The notes: generated by a model not told the origin, from the sequence alone. A stretch of 64,000 nt of DNA from Candidatus Peregrinibacteria bacterium (GCA_018655275.1 JABIJZ010000004.1:124001-188000), one strand, 5' to 3'; shown: positions 49,346 to 57,448, numbered from the stretch's first letter. Numbers and translations are program-made.

Positions 49346-49389
49346 TGGTTTGGGTTTGTTTTGTGTTCATTTGCCTTTATTGCACGTGG

Positions 49390-49395
49390 TATAAT
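49390..49395 (+). promoter_or_regulatory. Extended -10 promoter of the LAGLIDADG gene
   Basis: TATAAT preceded by TGG; start near 49402, four bases before the ATG. No firm -35 (TTCATT lies 18 bp upstream). Confidence 0.5.
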
Positions 49396-49405
49396 GTAGT
49401 ACCTT

Positions 49406-50080
49406 ATGCCTATTTGCAAACGAAAAAACGATGTGTTTTTCAAAAGCTGGTCTCTTGAGATGGCTTATGTTTTGGGATTTTTTGCGGCTGACGGCTCAAT
49501 GTATGTGAACCCTAGAGGAAGCCATTATGTTTCTTTTTATTCAAATGATCATGAGTTGCTGATTAAAATTCGAGCTACATTGGAATCTGATCATAAAATT
49601 TGTAAAAGACTTTCTTCTGGAGATTCTGTTTACAGATACACTTTGCAGATTGGAAGCAAAGATATGTTTGGTGATTTGGAGAAGCTGGGTTTTTCGAGAA
49701 ACAAGAGTAAAACTGTGAAATTTCCTAAAATTCCTGAGGGATATCTTGCGAATTTTGTTAGGGGGTATTTCGATGGGGACGGGAATATTTTGTTTAAAAA
49801 CTATTTCAGAAAAGATAGAAATAAATATAAGTCCTATTTTGCAACTAAATTTATTAGTGGATCTTTTGCGTTTTTAAAAGGGCTGAGATGCGCATTATCT
49901 ACACATTCACAGGTTGGAGATGGCTCTTTGTACAAAGGAGATAGAAGTTTTGTCTTGTCTTATGCCGAGAAAGATAGTAAAAGGTTATGTGCATTTATGT
50001 ATAATGCAGTTAAGAACGATTTGTTCCTTGAAAGAAAATACAGCATCTATAAGAAATTTATAGACTCTACGGGGCCGTAG
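49406..50080 (+). CDS. LAGLIDADG homing endonuclease, overlapping the tRNA-Asp gene
   Basis: The 224-residue protein has two LAGLIDADG motifs: LEMAYVLGFFAADGSM (about 17-32) and LANFVRGYFDGDGNI (about 115-129). The acidic residues at the motif ends bind the catalytic metal. Two motifs in one chain imply a monomeric enzyme that cuts a long asymmetric site. It is not inside the intron: it ends in the tRNA-Asp gene, whose bases 8-10 (TAG) are its stop codon and whose acceptor bases encode its last residues. It may spread the group I intron in the tRNA or itself; cleavage at the intronless tRNA-Asp site is the obvious hypothesis. Confidence 0.9.
   Translation: MPICKRKNDVFFKSWSLEMAYVLGFFAADGSMYVNPRGSHYVSFYSNDHELLIKIRATLESDHKICKRLSSGDSVYRYTLQIGSKDMFGDLEKLGFSRNKSKTVKFPKIPEGYLANFVRGYFDGDGNILFKNYFRKDRNKYKSYFATKFISGSFAFLKGLRCALSTHSQVGDGSLYKGDRSFVLSYAEKDSKRLCAFMYNAVKNDLFLERKYSIYKKFIDSTGP
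50048..50053 (+). promoter_or_regulatory. Possible internal promoter for tRNA-Asp
   Basis: TATAAG (50048-50053) with TTCCTT 18 bp upstream lies inside the endonuclease gene, about 18 nt before the tRNA. It would let the tRNA be made independently. Weak match. Confidence 0.3.
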
Positions 50081-50468
50081 TTCAGCTGGTTAGAACGCCT
50101 GCCTGTAGACTGACTTTAATTTTAAAGTCTCAAGTCGGCACCCTTCGTCAGAAATGACGAAGTGCGCACTGGGTGAATTGTCCTGCTTAGCATCTGCTTA
50201 GTGGGAGCTCTTGCTCTTGAGCAAGGGACGGGAACACCTCTAAAACCTTTGGGTTTTAGGGACAATCCGCAGCCAAGCCTATCTGGGTTTAAGTAGATAG
50301 GAAGGTTCAGAGACTAGAGGGTGAGTCCCAACAATAACCCCTCAAACAGCGCCCAGCACCTAAATCCTTTCGGGGACATGGTGATGAGATAGTCCGGGTT
50401 ACTTCCGACTTTTGTCGGTTGTGATAGCACGCAGGAGGTCGAGGGTTCAAATCCCTTCGGTCCCGCCA
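50071..50468 (+). tRNA. tRNA-Asp (anticodon GUC), split by a group I intron
   Basis: Exons 50071-50106 and 50428-50468 join to a 77-nt tRNA. The acceptor GGGGCCG pairs with CGGTCCC, the anticodon stem is CCTGC/GCAGG and the joined loop CTGTCAC reads GUC. The T-arm is GAGGG-TTCAAAT-CCCTT. Discriminator G73, an Asp identity base, and an encoded CCA follow. The break lies between anticodon bases 35 and 36. Confidence 0.95.
50107..50427 (+). ncRNA. Group I self-splicing intron in tRNA-Asp
   Basis: The 321-nt insert obeys group I rules: the 5' exon ends in T and the intron ends in G (GTGATAG). Core-like segments are CAGAGACTA (near 50307-50315, P7 5' strand) and GATAGTCC (near 50387-50394, P7 3' strand). 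Other helices seen are TTCGTCA-gaaa-TGACGAA with a GNRA loop, CTAAAACC-ttt-GGGTTTTAG, CCTATCT/AGATAGG and CCGAC-tttt-GTCGG near the 3' end. It has no ORF of its own. The subgroup is not assigned; the P7 strands look IA-like, which is tentative. Confidence 0.88.
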
Positions 50469-50560
50469 TTTAAATCTTTCGTCAAAGGTTTTTTTGACGT
50501 GACGAGCCATGTTGACAGTAAGCCCCTACTTGGAATGTTTCTGTTTGAATTTGTTAGAGC

Positions 50561-50998
50561 TTATGCAGCAAGTAACTCTTCCTGTGTGATTTGGTCTAGA
50601 GTTTCTGTGTTAACTCCTCTACCTGGGATAAACCGCATAATTTCGATTTTTTTTATGCTATCTACTAAATCGCTGCTTACTTCACTAAGAGCTCTTAAGA
50701 TTGTATTTACGTCCACTTTTCCCGATCCATCTTCTTCTACTGATTCTCCTGAGATGTCTCCCCAAATATGAGACCGAAATGCGAAATCACTATTAACATT
50801 GCCTAATGTAAAAGCCACCTTCCCTCTCAATTCTTCTGAGAGTTTTTCCAAAGCATAGTAGGCTTGTTGTACTGGGTTCATTTCCTCATAAGGGGGAAGC
50901 TCTGGCGCGTAAATGCGAGAGAAAGAACAAGGCATCCCTGTGAGTGTTACCACAAAACGCTTGTCCCCTTGGTCTGGATTTGGTGAGGCTAATGGCAT
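50561..50998 (-). CDS. Uncharacterised 145-residue protein
   Basis: I do not recognise it. The protein is soluble, with PPYEEMNPVQQAYYALEKLS and a C-terminal acidic helix region (TLDQITQEELLAA). It follows the 51.0-kb unknown gene in the same direction (32-bp gap), so the pair is probably an operon. Both differ from most neighbours in plus-strand composition (less G-rich). Confidence 0.55.
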   Translation of the reverse strand: MPLASPNPDQGDKRFVVTLTGMPCSFSRIYAPELPPYEEMNPVQQAYYALEKLSEELRGKVAFTLGNVNSDFAFRSHIWGDISGESVEEDGSGKVDVNTILRALSEVSSDLVDSIKKIEIMRFIPGRGVNTETLDQITQEELLAA

Positions 50999-51030
50999 GT
51001 GAATTTGTTTTAGTGCTAAGGCTTCTTATT

Positions 51031-51666
51031 TTACGCGTCGTCTGTCCGGGCATCAACCAATTTTATAGAGACCTGCACTGCTACTGCTCCATCCTTTTTT
51101 TCGATTGTTGTTATTGCATCATAAGTCGCAGTAACATCAGGAGATGAATCGGGAACCAAAGCTGGCAGAACCATTTCCTCTATCCAGAGGACCAAGTCCT
51201 GGTTCTTGTTTCTAAAATAATCAGGGTCACTACCTGGGGTTATTCTGATTTTATTTTTCTCAAATTCTTCTATTGGGATTGCATTAAAATGCAACACACC
51301 ATCGGTATCCTCACTATACTCCACATCATTAATCATTTTTGCAAACATAGTTGTAAGTGTTTCGGCTACAGCCTTCATGCGGTCTGTTGTATCGCTTTCC
51401 CTCATTCTTAGCTGGCTTTCGTATTCTGCTGGACACACTCTGCTACCCTTTTGTCCCAGCACATCCTTCTTGCTATGAGGACTTCCAGGTTTTATTCTTG
51501 TGACGCTGATATAACCTTTTTTTGCCAACGTTGCTAAAGCCGCTACTTCACCTGGTTCTTCGGGCGTATCATCTTCGCGTACACCTTCTCCATTAGCTAT
51601 TCTTTCTTCACATATTTCGGCTGAAATTGCGAATGCGCGTGGCATTTCTGGGCTTTCTGGGGTCAT
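51031..51666 (-). CDS. Uncharacterised 211-residue protein
   Basis: No family is recognised. The soluble product has an acidic N-terminus and the segment PGEVAALATLAKKGYISVTR, which could be a small winged-helix-like unit. A later region contains AVAETLTTMFAKMINDVEYS and ends with beta strands (AITTIEKKDGAVAVQVSIKL). It is the first gene of the pair with 50.6 kb and lies next to the split tRNA-Asp, so cargo of an integrated element cannot be excluded. Confidence 0.55.
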   Translation of the reverse strand: MTPESPEMPRAFAISAEICEERIANGEGVREDDTPEEPGEVAALATLAKKGYISVTRIKPGSPHSKKDVLGQKGSRVCPAEYESQLRMRESDTTDRMKAVAETLTTMFAKMINDVEYSEDTDGVLHFNAIPIEEFEKNKIRITPGSDPDYFRNKNQDLVLWIEEMVLPALVPDSSPDVTATYDAITTIEKKDGAVAVQVSIKLVDARTDDA

Positions 51667-51763
51667 AGTTAGGTGGTTATTAAAACAGGCCGCAAATTGT
51701 ACGCACTTTTGCGTTATTTGTCAAGAGCTTGACGGGCTTGGCGAGCTGGAAATAAGTCTGTGA

Positions 51764-51769
51764 TATAAT
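51764..51769 (+). promoter_or_regulatory. -10 box giving a leaderless hydrolase mRNA
   Basis: TATAAT six bases before the ATG at 51776. A TTGGCG lies 20 bp upstream, longer than ideal. Confidence 0.5.
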
Positions 51770-51775
51770 TTGTGC

Positions 51776-52324
51776 ATGAAGAATGTTTTTATCATTCATG
51801 GTGTCGGAGGGACCCCAGAGGAAAATTGGTTTCCTTGGCTTAAAGGCGAATTGGAATCTCGGGAGGAATACCGAGTGATTGTGCCTCAATTCCCAACGCC
51901 TGAGGGGCAAACTCTTGAGAATTGGCTTGAGGTGATGGCGCCGTATGAGGAGCTTCTGGAAGATTCGATTGTTATTGGGCATAGTCTGGGGACACCGTTT
52001 TTGTTGGCACTTTTGGAAAAACATCGGGTTTCTGAGGCTTATTTTGTGGGTGGGTTTTATACGATGCCAAAGGAGTCGCAATTTTATGAAGGTGCGAAGA
52101 GTTTTGTTGAGAGGGCGTTTGAGTTTGAAAAGATTCGGGGGAATTGCGGAAGGTTTGTTATTTTCCATTCAGACAATGATCCTTATGTTGCGCTTGAGAG
52201 GGCAGAGGCTTTGGCTGACAAATTGGAAGCAAAAGTGAGTTTGGTAAATGGAGCGGGGCATTTTAATTTGAGGGCTGGGTATGATGAGTTTGAGTTGTTG
52301 TTGGAGGAAATTGTAAAAAAATAA
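51776..52324 (+). CDS. RBBP9/YdeN-type alpha/beta hydrolase
   Basis: The 182-residue serine hydrolase has the N-terminal strand VFIIHGVGGTPEENWFPWL, the nucleophile elbow VIGHSLGTPF (Ser in GHSLG), and late FHSDNDPYV (Asp) and GAGHFN (His), completing the triad. The fold and short size match RBBP9/YdeN (DUF452-like) proteins. The substrate is unknown; a small ester or thioester is likely. The ATG at 51776 fits a leaderless transcript. Confidence 0.9.
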   Translation: MKNVFIIHGVGGTPEENWFPWLKGELESREEYRVIVPQFPTPEGQTLENWLEVMAPYEELLEDSIVIGHSLGTPFLLALLEKHRVSEAYFVGGFYTMPKESQFYEGAKSFVERAFEFEKIRGNCGRFVIFHSDNDPYVALERAEALADKLEAKVSLVNGAGHFNLRAGYDEFELLLEEIVKK

Positions 52325-52432
52325 AAACATCATTATTTGCAACAATAAGCGCTGAAGATTGCTACCCAAACCCGGACTACTTGACTTCTCCTGGGTTTTT
52401 AGTATAGTATTTCTCTTAATTAAAAAGATGTT

Positions 52433-53617
52433 ATGGCTGAAGAAGATGCTATCTTTTACCATGATTACGAGCCGCGAGAAGGAGCGGCCGCAGCACAACG
52501 AGAAGATCCGTCAGGACCTACCGCTTGTGATTGCCTGGATGAAAGGTCGTCTTGTCCTAAAGCTTCTGAAAATGACGAAAACGGCCCTGACGTTCTTGCT
52601 ATCGCAACCCACGATAAGATTTGCCGATTAAAGGCAGAAATGTTGAGAAATAGGATAGTAAAGCATCTGCAGGGTTTTCAAGAAGCTATTGTTGAGCTGT
52701 TGGCTATTGAGAACCCTGATAAAATCAAATTTAAAGGTTCTTTGGCGCATGCTACAGCTATTGAGCAACTCAATAAAGTGCTTATTTTGTTGGGAAATTT
52801 TGAAGAAGGGTCGTCTTTAATACTGTGCCAGAATTTGGGAATAAAAGACCCTACTTTTATAGGCGCTATTCAAGGACTGTTTCACGATATCAAAGAGGTT
52901 CCAAAAAATTTAGGTGAATTTTTCGACATATTTATTAAAGACGAGCAAGAAGGGCATAGAGCCTATGCTCGAGAAAGACTTGCTGAAATAGCTAACAAAG
53001 ATCTCCTTGAGTGCATTGAGCTGGTAGACCAGATCTTTTATCCTGAGAATTTGATCAATATTTCTGTTGAATATTTGTTGCCAAATTTGGCCGACGCTTT
53101 ACGAAGTGGCATACGTCATGCTGAGGGGAAAATCCCTTTAAAAACCGTTACTCAACTGGCACCTGTGAGCCGAACCCTTGCTGTTACCGGGAATATGCTC
53201 CTTATAATTTCTATAGCTCGGAACTTGTCACGAAATGCCTCTGACAAAGGGGCTACCACTTTGAGCATCACTGCTTATGAATTCGGTGACGATTGGGTTG
53301 TTATAAAAATTCGAAATGATGGTGAGCCTATCCCTGAAGAAGTGGCCTATAAAATCTTTGAGCGTGGGGTGTCTTTGCACAAAGAGGGCACTAAGCCTTT
53401 CTATGGTAGCGAGGGAATTGGATTGGCTAATTCTAGAGAGGCAGCTGAAAGCATGGGTGGATATTTGGTCTTGGCCGATGTTGGGTCGACTGAGCCAAGG
53501 GAAGATTCTTTGACTCTAAACTCTCCCGCTTTGAGCGAGGAGGATGACGATGAGGATAATGACCTAGGTGGTCCTGAATTCCAACTCTATTTAAGAAAAG
53601 CCCGGCTGGAGAGCTAG
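52433..53617 (+). CDS. GHKL ATPase (histidine-kinase-like) protein without a clear dimerisation domain
   Basis: The 394-residue protein ends in a HATPase_c domain (about 255-360). The N box is IARNLSRNASDKGA, the G1 box VVIKIRNDGEPIPEEV, the F box KIFERGVSLHK and the G2 box GSEGIGLANSREAAESMGG. The N-terminal ~220 residues are soluble and helical. They include GAIQGLFHDIKEVPKNLGEF, whose His could be the phospho-acceptor, but no classical H box or membrane sensor is seen. It may be a cytosolic kinase or an ATPase switch. No response regulator is adjacent. Confidence 0.75.
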   Translation: MAEEDAIFYHDYEPREGAAAAQREDPSGPTACDCLDERSSCPKASENDENGPDVLAIATHDKICRLKAEMLRNRIVKHLQGFQEAIVELLAIENPDKIKFKGSLAHATAIEQLNKVLILLGNFEEGSSLILCQNLGIKDPTFIGAIQGLFHDIKEVPKNLGEFFDIFIKDEQEGHRAYARERLAEIANKDLLECIELVDQIFYPENLINISVEYLLPNLADALRSGIRHAEGKIPLKTVTQLAPVSRTLAVTGNMLLIISIARNLSRNASDKGATTLSITAYEFGDDWVVIKIRNDGEPIPEEVAYKIFERGVSLHKEGTKPFYGSEGIGLANSREAAESMGGYLVLADVGSTEPREDSLTLNSPALSEEDDDEDNDLGGPEFQLYLRKARLES

Positions 53618-53654
53618 GCTTTTCAATTTCAATTTTCTTAGATCAAAAATGCGG

Positions 53655-55070
53655 CTAGAACATGTAGTACCTCATCAACATCCATACTGCGTAAGCTATT
53701 CCACTTGGATATAAAATCCATGAGACTTTTACCCAAGCTCCTGGAGTCACTTTGAAGGCTCTAGCCAGGTAGAAATTTGGCAAATTCGCAGGAATCAAAA
53801 GGAATCCTCCGAACAAAGCTCCCATCACAACGGAAGCCGCAAAGAGAGACCCAAGTTCCATTCCAAATGTGCCTTTGAGCACAACTGCAACCATGATAAA
53901 CACACGAGATGCGAGGGCGTTATCAGCAAAATGTGAAACCCAAGCAGTCATGAAGAACAGTGTAAACATGATAAGAATCGGCGGGAAGGAAGCAGGGATT
54001 TGATGAGAAAGCGAAGCGATCAGTGGATCTGCGATCACACCAATTATTTCCAAAGCGACCAACAATACAGCCAAAATGATAGGCTGCCATTTCGCGGTAA
54101 AGGCGTCTTCTTTTAATCCTTCAGAACAGTCCTTGTATTTTTTGTGAGCTAAATACCATGATGTAATACCAAGTGCGCCGTCAAAAATCCATAAAGCAAG
54201 TCCAGGGTAGAAAATATGCCACAAAACAACAACAGCCATCATCGCAAGAAGCGCTACGCCTTTCATGTCTATTTTTGGATGAACGTCTTCGTTTGGTTTG
54301 ATGTATTTAGCAAACCAGAAAGAAGATGTAATCACGTGAGCAACACAACCAGCACCAACGAATGCAATTAGCGTAGGAATACCCCAGTTGAATTCAGATA
54401 CTAGGATTGAATAAACGATCAAGATTGGTGGTGCAGCGAAAGGCATTAATCCTCCTCCAGACCCGATTGTTGCTGCTAAACCAGTAGCTACTTTTGGTCT
54501 ATCTTCTGGGTTAACTCTCTTTTTCACATACTCAGCTAAGAATACACTTGCTGCAGGTTCTCCTGTCAAAGAAGAAAGCAGTGATCCTCCAATAAGAACT
54601 CCTCTTATTCCAAAAAACTTTTCGATAACTCCCATCACAGGGATCATGTATTGAACAGCTATGTTCGCTGCCGACATAATTCCAAGCAGAGTGAAAGCTT
54701 CCATGTATGGAAAATGCAAATGTGAACCTTCTCCAACAACAAAAAGTACAATCAAAGCAACGACTCCGACAAAAATTCCAGCTAATTCTCCTTCGTCAGT
54801 TATATGATGGAAGATTTTTAAAAACTTATGTTTTCTCCACCATCCAGGACCTTCTGAAGTAAGCCACATATCCGTTCGAGCCAAACCATTCATGCCCAAT
54901 ATAGCGGCAATCAGAACTGCGGCTCCACTAATCAATGGATTTCCGTGTGATAACATCACTCCTACCATCACAAAAAGAGCTGTCCATGCAGCCCACGAAG
55001 ACAATAGCGCTTCCATAAACAACGTCTTTGTCTGCTTACGTTTTTCTACCTGTGTTTCTTGCATATCCAT
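53655..55070 (-). CDS. Putative Na+/H+ antiporter (NhaD-like / PF07399 type)
   Basis: The 471-residue protein has about 11-12 membrane helices. Notable segments are LLSSLTGEPAASVFLAEYVK and ATIGSGGGLMPFAAPPILIV, repeats typical of the ion transporter superfamily, and WVSHFADNALASRVFIMVAV. The overall form matches the putative Na+/H+ antiporter family known from chlamydiae. It would exchange protons and sodium across the cytoplasmic membrane, useful for a host-associated or fermentative cell. The gene stands alone between the GHKL gene and lgt. Confidence 0.75.
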   Translation of the reverse strand: MDMQETQVEKRKQTKTLFMEALLSSWAAWTALFVMVGVMLSHGNPLISGAAVLIAAILGMNGLARTDMWLTSEGPGWWRKHKFLKIFHHITDEGELAGIFVGVVALIVLFVVGEGSHLHFPYMEAFTLLGIMSAANIAVQYMIPVMGVIEKFFGIRGVLIGGSLLSSLTGEPAASVFLAEYVKKRVNPEDRPKVATGLAATIGSGGGLMPFAAPPILIVYSILVSEFNWGIPTLIAFVGAGCVAHVITSSFWFAKYIKPNEDVHPKIDMKGVALLAMMAVVVLWHIFYPGLALWIFDGALGITSWYLAHKKYKDCSEGLKEDAFTAKWQPIILAVLLVALEIIGVIADPLIASLSHQIPASFPPILIMFTLFFMTAWVSHFADNALASRVFIMVAVVLKGTFGMELGSLFAASVVMGALFGGFLLIPANLPNFYLARAFKVTPGAWVKVSWILYPSGIAYAVWMLMRYYMF

Positions 55071-55157
55071 ATTGGGTTAAATAATTGATCGACCAAATTG
55101 TGAGGATTATACTCTCGCCGCCCAAAATGTTAAGCCTAAATTAAGAAATTTCGTGGA

Positions 55158-55186
55158 TTGGTTTGGAAAGTAGTGTATTTTATAAT
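55158..55186 (+). promoter_or_regulatory. lgt promoter (leaderless layout)
   Basis: TTGGTT (55158-55163), 17 bp, TATAAT (55181-55186). Transcription would start at about 55191-55193, at the ATG itself. Confidence 0.6.
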
Positions 55187-55190
55187 CATG

Positions 55191-56087
55191 ATGATTTGGG
55201 ACGTTTCACCTGTGTTGTTGGATTTTGGACCTGTTGAAATCAGGTGGTACAGTTTGCTTTTTGCTTGTGGCGTTATGGGATATTATTTTCTGACTCGATG
55301 GCTGTGGAAGAGGCGTGGATTTGCGGACGGAGATTTCGATATTGTGATTGGGCTTTTGTTTGTTGGGATGGTTGTTGGGGCACGACTTGGCGAGATTTTC
55401 TTTTATCATCCTGGGTATTATTTGAGCGAGCCTTTGGAGATTTTGAAAATTTGGAAAGGTGGGTTGGCGAGCCATGGAGCGACGATTGGCTTGTTGGTGG
55501 CGTATACGAGTTTTTGGTTGTGGAAGAGGAAGGGGGGAGGCGCGGGGATGAAGTCGGAGGATGATGTAGCGAAAGGTGGGGCTGACGGAGATCCCGCGAA
55601 AATGGGTGGTGGATTTTTTGACTATGTTGACGTTTTGGTTGTTGGAATGCCTTTGGTTGCTGGGTTTGTGCGGCTGGGAAACTTTTTTAATTCTGAGATT
55701 GTGGGACGGGCTTGGGAATGGGGTGTTGTGTTTGTGCAGAATGGAGAGGATTTTGCGCGTCATCCTGTGCAGTTGTATGAAATGTTGTTGGCGTGGGCGG
55801 TGTTTGGAGTTTTGATTTGGTTTGGTCGGAGGGACTTTGGGGGTGGACGAGGTGAACGGCGTTTGGCGAAAGGCTCGTATTTGTTTTTGTTTGTTGGTTT
55901 GTATTTTGCGGGAAGGTTTGTTTTGGAATTTTTTAAGGAATATCAAGTTTTGCCTGATAGTGGGGGATGGGCAATGGGTTTGACGATGGGGCAGGTGCTG
56001 TCTGTTGTTCCGGTGTTGATTGCTGTGGGATGGTTTTTGTGGAGAAGGAAGCGCAAGGGGTTGTCGGAGGGGAGCGATGTTGTTTAA
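55191..56087 (+). CDS. lgt: Prolipoprotein diacylglyceryl transferase
   Basis: Lgt attaches diacylglycerol to the lipobox cysteine of lipoproteins, such as the rhodanese lipoprotein at 15.4 kb. The 298-residue protein has several transmembrane helices. It carries the family motifs GARLGEIFFYHPGYY, WKGGLASHGATIGL, PLVAGFVRLGNFFNSEIVGR (the Lgt signature) and HPVQLYEMLLAW. A Gly/Lys-rich insert (about 120-150) sits in a loop. The TATAAT just upstream rules out the earlier in-frame TTG at 55158; ATG codons at 55188 and 55191 are both possible. Confidence 0.95.
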   Translation: MIWDVSPVLLDFGPVEIRWYSLLFACGVMGYYFLTRWLWKRRGFADGDFDIVIGLLFVGMVVGARLGEIFFYHPGYYLSEPLEILKIWKGGLASHGATIGLLVAYTSFWLWKRKGGGAGMKSEDDVAKGGADGDPAKMGGGFFDYVDVLVVGMPLVAGFVRLGNFFNSEIVGRAWEWGVVFVQNGEDFARHPVQLYEMLLAWAVFGVLIWFGRRDFGGGRGERRLAKGSYLFLFVGLYFAGRFVLEFFKEYQVLPDSGGWAMGLTMGQVLSVVPVLIAVGWFLWRRKRKGLSEGSDVV

Positions 56088-56137
56088 TTTTCCACGGCTC
56101 TTAGTTTTACAGGTTGGGATTTTGGATGCGTGGAAAA
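56088..56137 (+). repeat. Inverted repeat after lgt
   Basis: Perfect 9-bp arms, TTTTCCACG (56088-56096) and CGTGGAAAA (56129-56137), start right after the lgt stop codon. A smaller AAACC/GGTTT hairpin with a short T-run (56143-56159) follows and may be the actual terminator. Confidence 0.5.
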
Positions 56138-56193
56138 TTAAGAAACCCGCAAGGTTTTTGTAAAGTTTTAGAGACTGGCAAATTGATAAATGC

Positions 56194-56199
56194 TATAAT
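56194..56199 (+). promoter_or_regulatory. -10 box of the MEMO gene (leaderless layout)
   Basis: TATAAT six bases before the ATG at 56206; no good -35 is visible. Confidence 0.45.
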
Positions 56200-56205
56200 A
56201 CGGCC

Positions 56206-57024
56206 ATGCAAGTTCGTGAGCCAGTAGTGGCGAATCAATTTTATCCAGCTGATCGGGATGTCCTGAAACAGAACGTCCTGGAGTATTTGGCGGGCGTGGA
56301 ATTGTCTGGGAGTGCGTGTGCGCAGCTTGAGGGTCGGACTGTGAAAGGAATCATCGCACCACATGCGGGGTATATTTATTCTGCTGGCGTTGCTGCAGCT
56401 GGTTATCATTTACTCAAGGGGTTGCCGCGTGACAAAGTTTGGAAAGTTTTGTTGATGGGGCCAAGTCACACCACACCTTTTATGGGTGGAGCTCCTTTTG
56501 GAGAGGGTGTGTGGAAAAGTCCGCTTGGAGTTGTGAACGTAAAAGATGCGCGGGATGTCATGAGTGAGAATTCGGACGACTTGTTGTTAGATGTGCCGGA
56601 AGCTCATACGTCTGAGCATTCGCTTGAAGTGCAGGTTCCTTTTTTGCAAATTGCTTTGGAGAAATTTGATTTGTATCCTGTTGTGCTTGGGCAAGTTAGG
56701 CCTGATTTTTTGGCAGAAAGATTTTTGGATTTTGCCGAAAGGGAAGATGTGTTGGTGGTGGCGTCGAGTGATTTGAGTCATCATTTGCCTTATGAGGAAG
56801 CTTTGCGTGCGGATGAGGAAACTGTGACTGGGATTGCGAAAATGGACTTCGACCGGGTGATTGAGCGTGGGGATGCGTGCGGGGTGAAAGGAATTTTGGC
56901 GATGATGTTTATGGCGGAGAAATTGGGCTGGAAGCCTGTTGTGTTGGATTACAAAAACTCTGGAGACACGGCTGGTGACAAAAATTCCGTTGTTGGTTAC
57001 GCGAGTATCGCGTTTGTGGCGTAG
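56206..57024 (+). CDS. amrB: MEMO1 family protein (AmmeMemoRadiSam system protein B)
   Basis: The 272-residue protein has the MEMO layout: REPVVANQFYPADRDVLKQN, then GIIAPHAGYIYSAGVAAAGY, LLMGPSHTTPF, AHTSEHSLEVQVPFLQ, VVASSDLSHHLPYEEA and the end GDKNSVVGYASIAFV. The His and Asp residues of these motifs form the metal-binding site related to class III dioxygenases. The usual partners (AMMECR1 and a radical SAM protein) are not in view. The biochemical role is unknown, though copper-dependent redox chemistry is proposed for human MEMO1. Confidence 0.93.
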   Translation: MQVREPVVANQFYPADRDVLKQNVLEYLAGVELSGSACAQLEGRTVKGIIAPHAGYIYSAGVAAAGYHLLKGLPRDKVWKVLLMGPSHTTPFMGGAPFGEGVWKSPLGVVNVKDARDVMSENSDDLLLDVPEAHTSEHSLEVQVPFLQIALEKFDLYPVVLGQVRPDFLAERFLDFAEREDVLVVASSDLSHHLPYEEALRADEETVTGIAKMDFDRVIERGDACGVKGILAMMFMAEKLGWKPVVLDYKNSGDTAGDKNSVVGYASIAFVA

Positions 57025-57028
57025 GCTT

Positions 57029-57448
57029 TCACGAATTCTCTTCGATTTCTTTTTGTGTTTCGTGGTACAACTCGATTGTGTTTTCTGTTGTGGCAGTGTC
57101 CGAACCGATTTGCCTGATGACGTCGTTCACAAAATCACCAACGATCGGCACGAAGCTGATTTGTGCTAGAAGATATATAAAAATCGATAAAAAGACCGTC
57201 GCCCCAAGGACTGACCCGAAACCTACCATGATACCTTTGAGCATTGCGAGCCAGAGGAATTTCCATGGATGACGGAATATTTTGATGACCTCCATGCTTT
57301 TGATTTTCTTGATTTCGGCGGCGAGGTTTTTGATTTCTTTTGCGAGTTTGAGTTCGAGAGAGCGTTCTGATTCGGCAAGATGTTTAACTTCTTTTGCTAA
57401 ATCTATTTCTGCTTTTGAGGGTTTTGTAGGTTTTGGGGATTTTTTCAT
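57029..57448 (-). CDS. DUF5665-like small membrane protein
   Basis: The 139-residue protein has a Lys/Glu-rich helical N-terminus (about 1-55, coiled-coil-like) and a transmembrane region with FLWLAMLKGIMVGFGSVLGA and TVFLSIFIYLLAQI. A short acidic tail follows. This matches the DUF5665 type: helix, then two membrane-spanning helices ending near FVPIVGDFV. The function is unknown. It converges on the MEMO gene with a 4-bp gap. Confidence 0.7.
   Translation of the reverse strand: MKKSPKPTKPSKAEIDLAKEVKHLAESERSLELKLAKEIKNLAAEIKKIKSMEVIKIFRHPWKFLWLAMLKGIMVGFGSVLGATVFLSIFIYLLAQISFVPIVGDFVNDVIRQIGSDTATTENTIELYHETQKEIEENS

Noticed and set aside
50107-50427. Protein-coding gene within the tRNA-Asp intron
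   Set aside because: No open frame of meaningful size is present; the endonuclease gene lies upstream of the tRNA.
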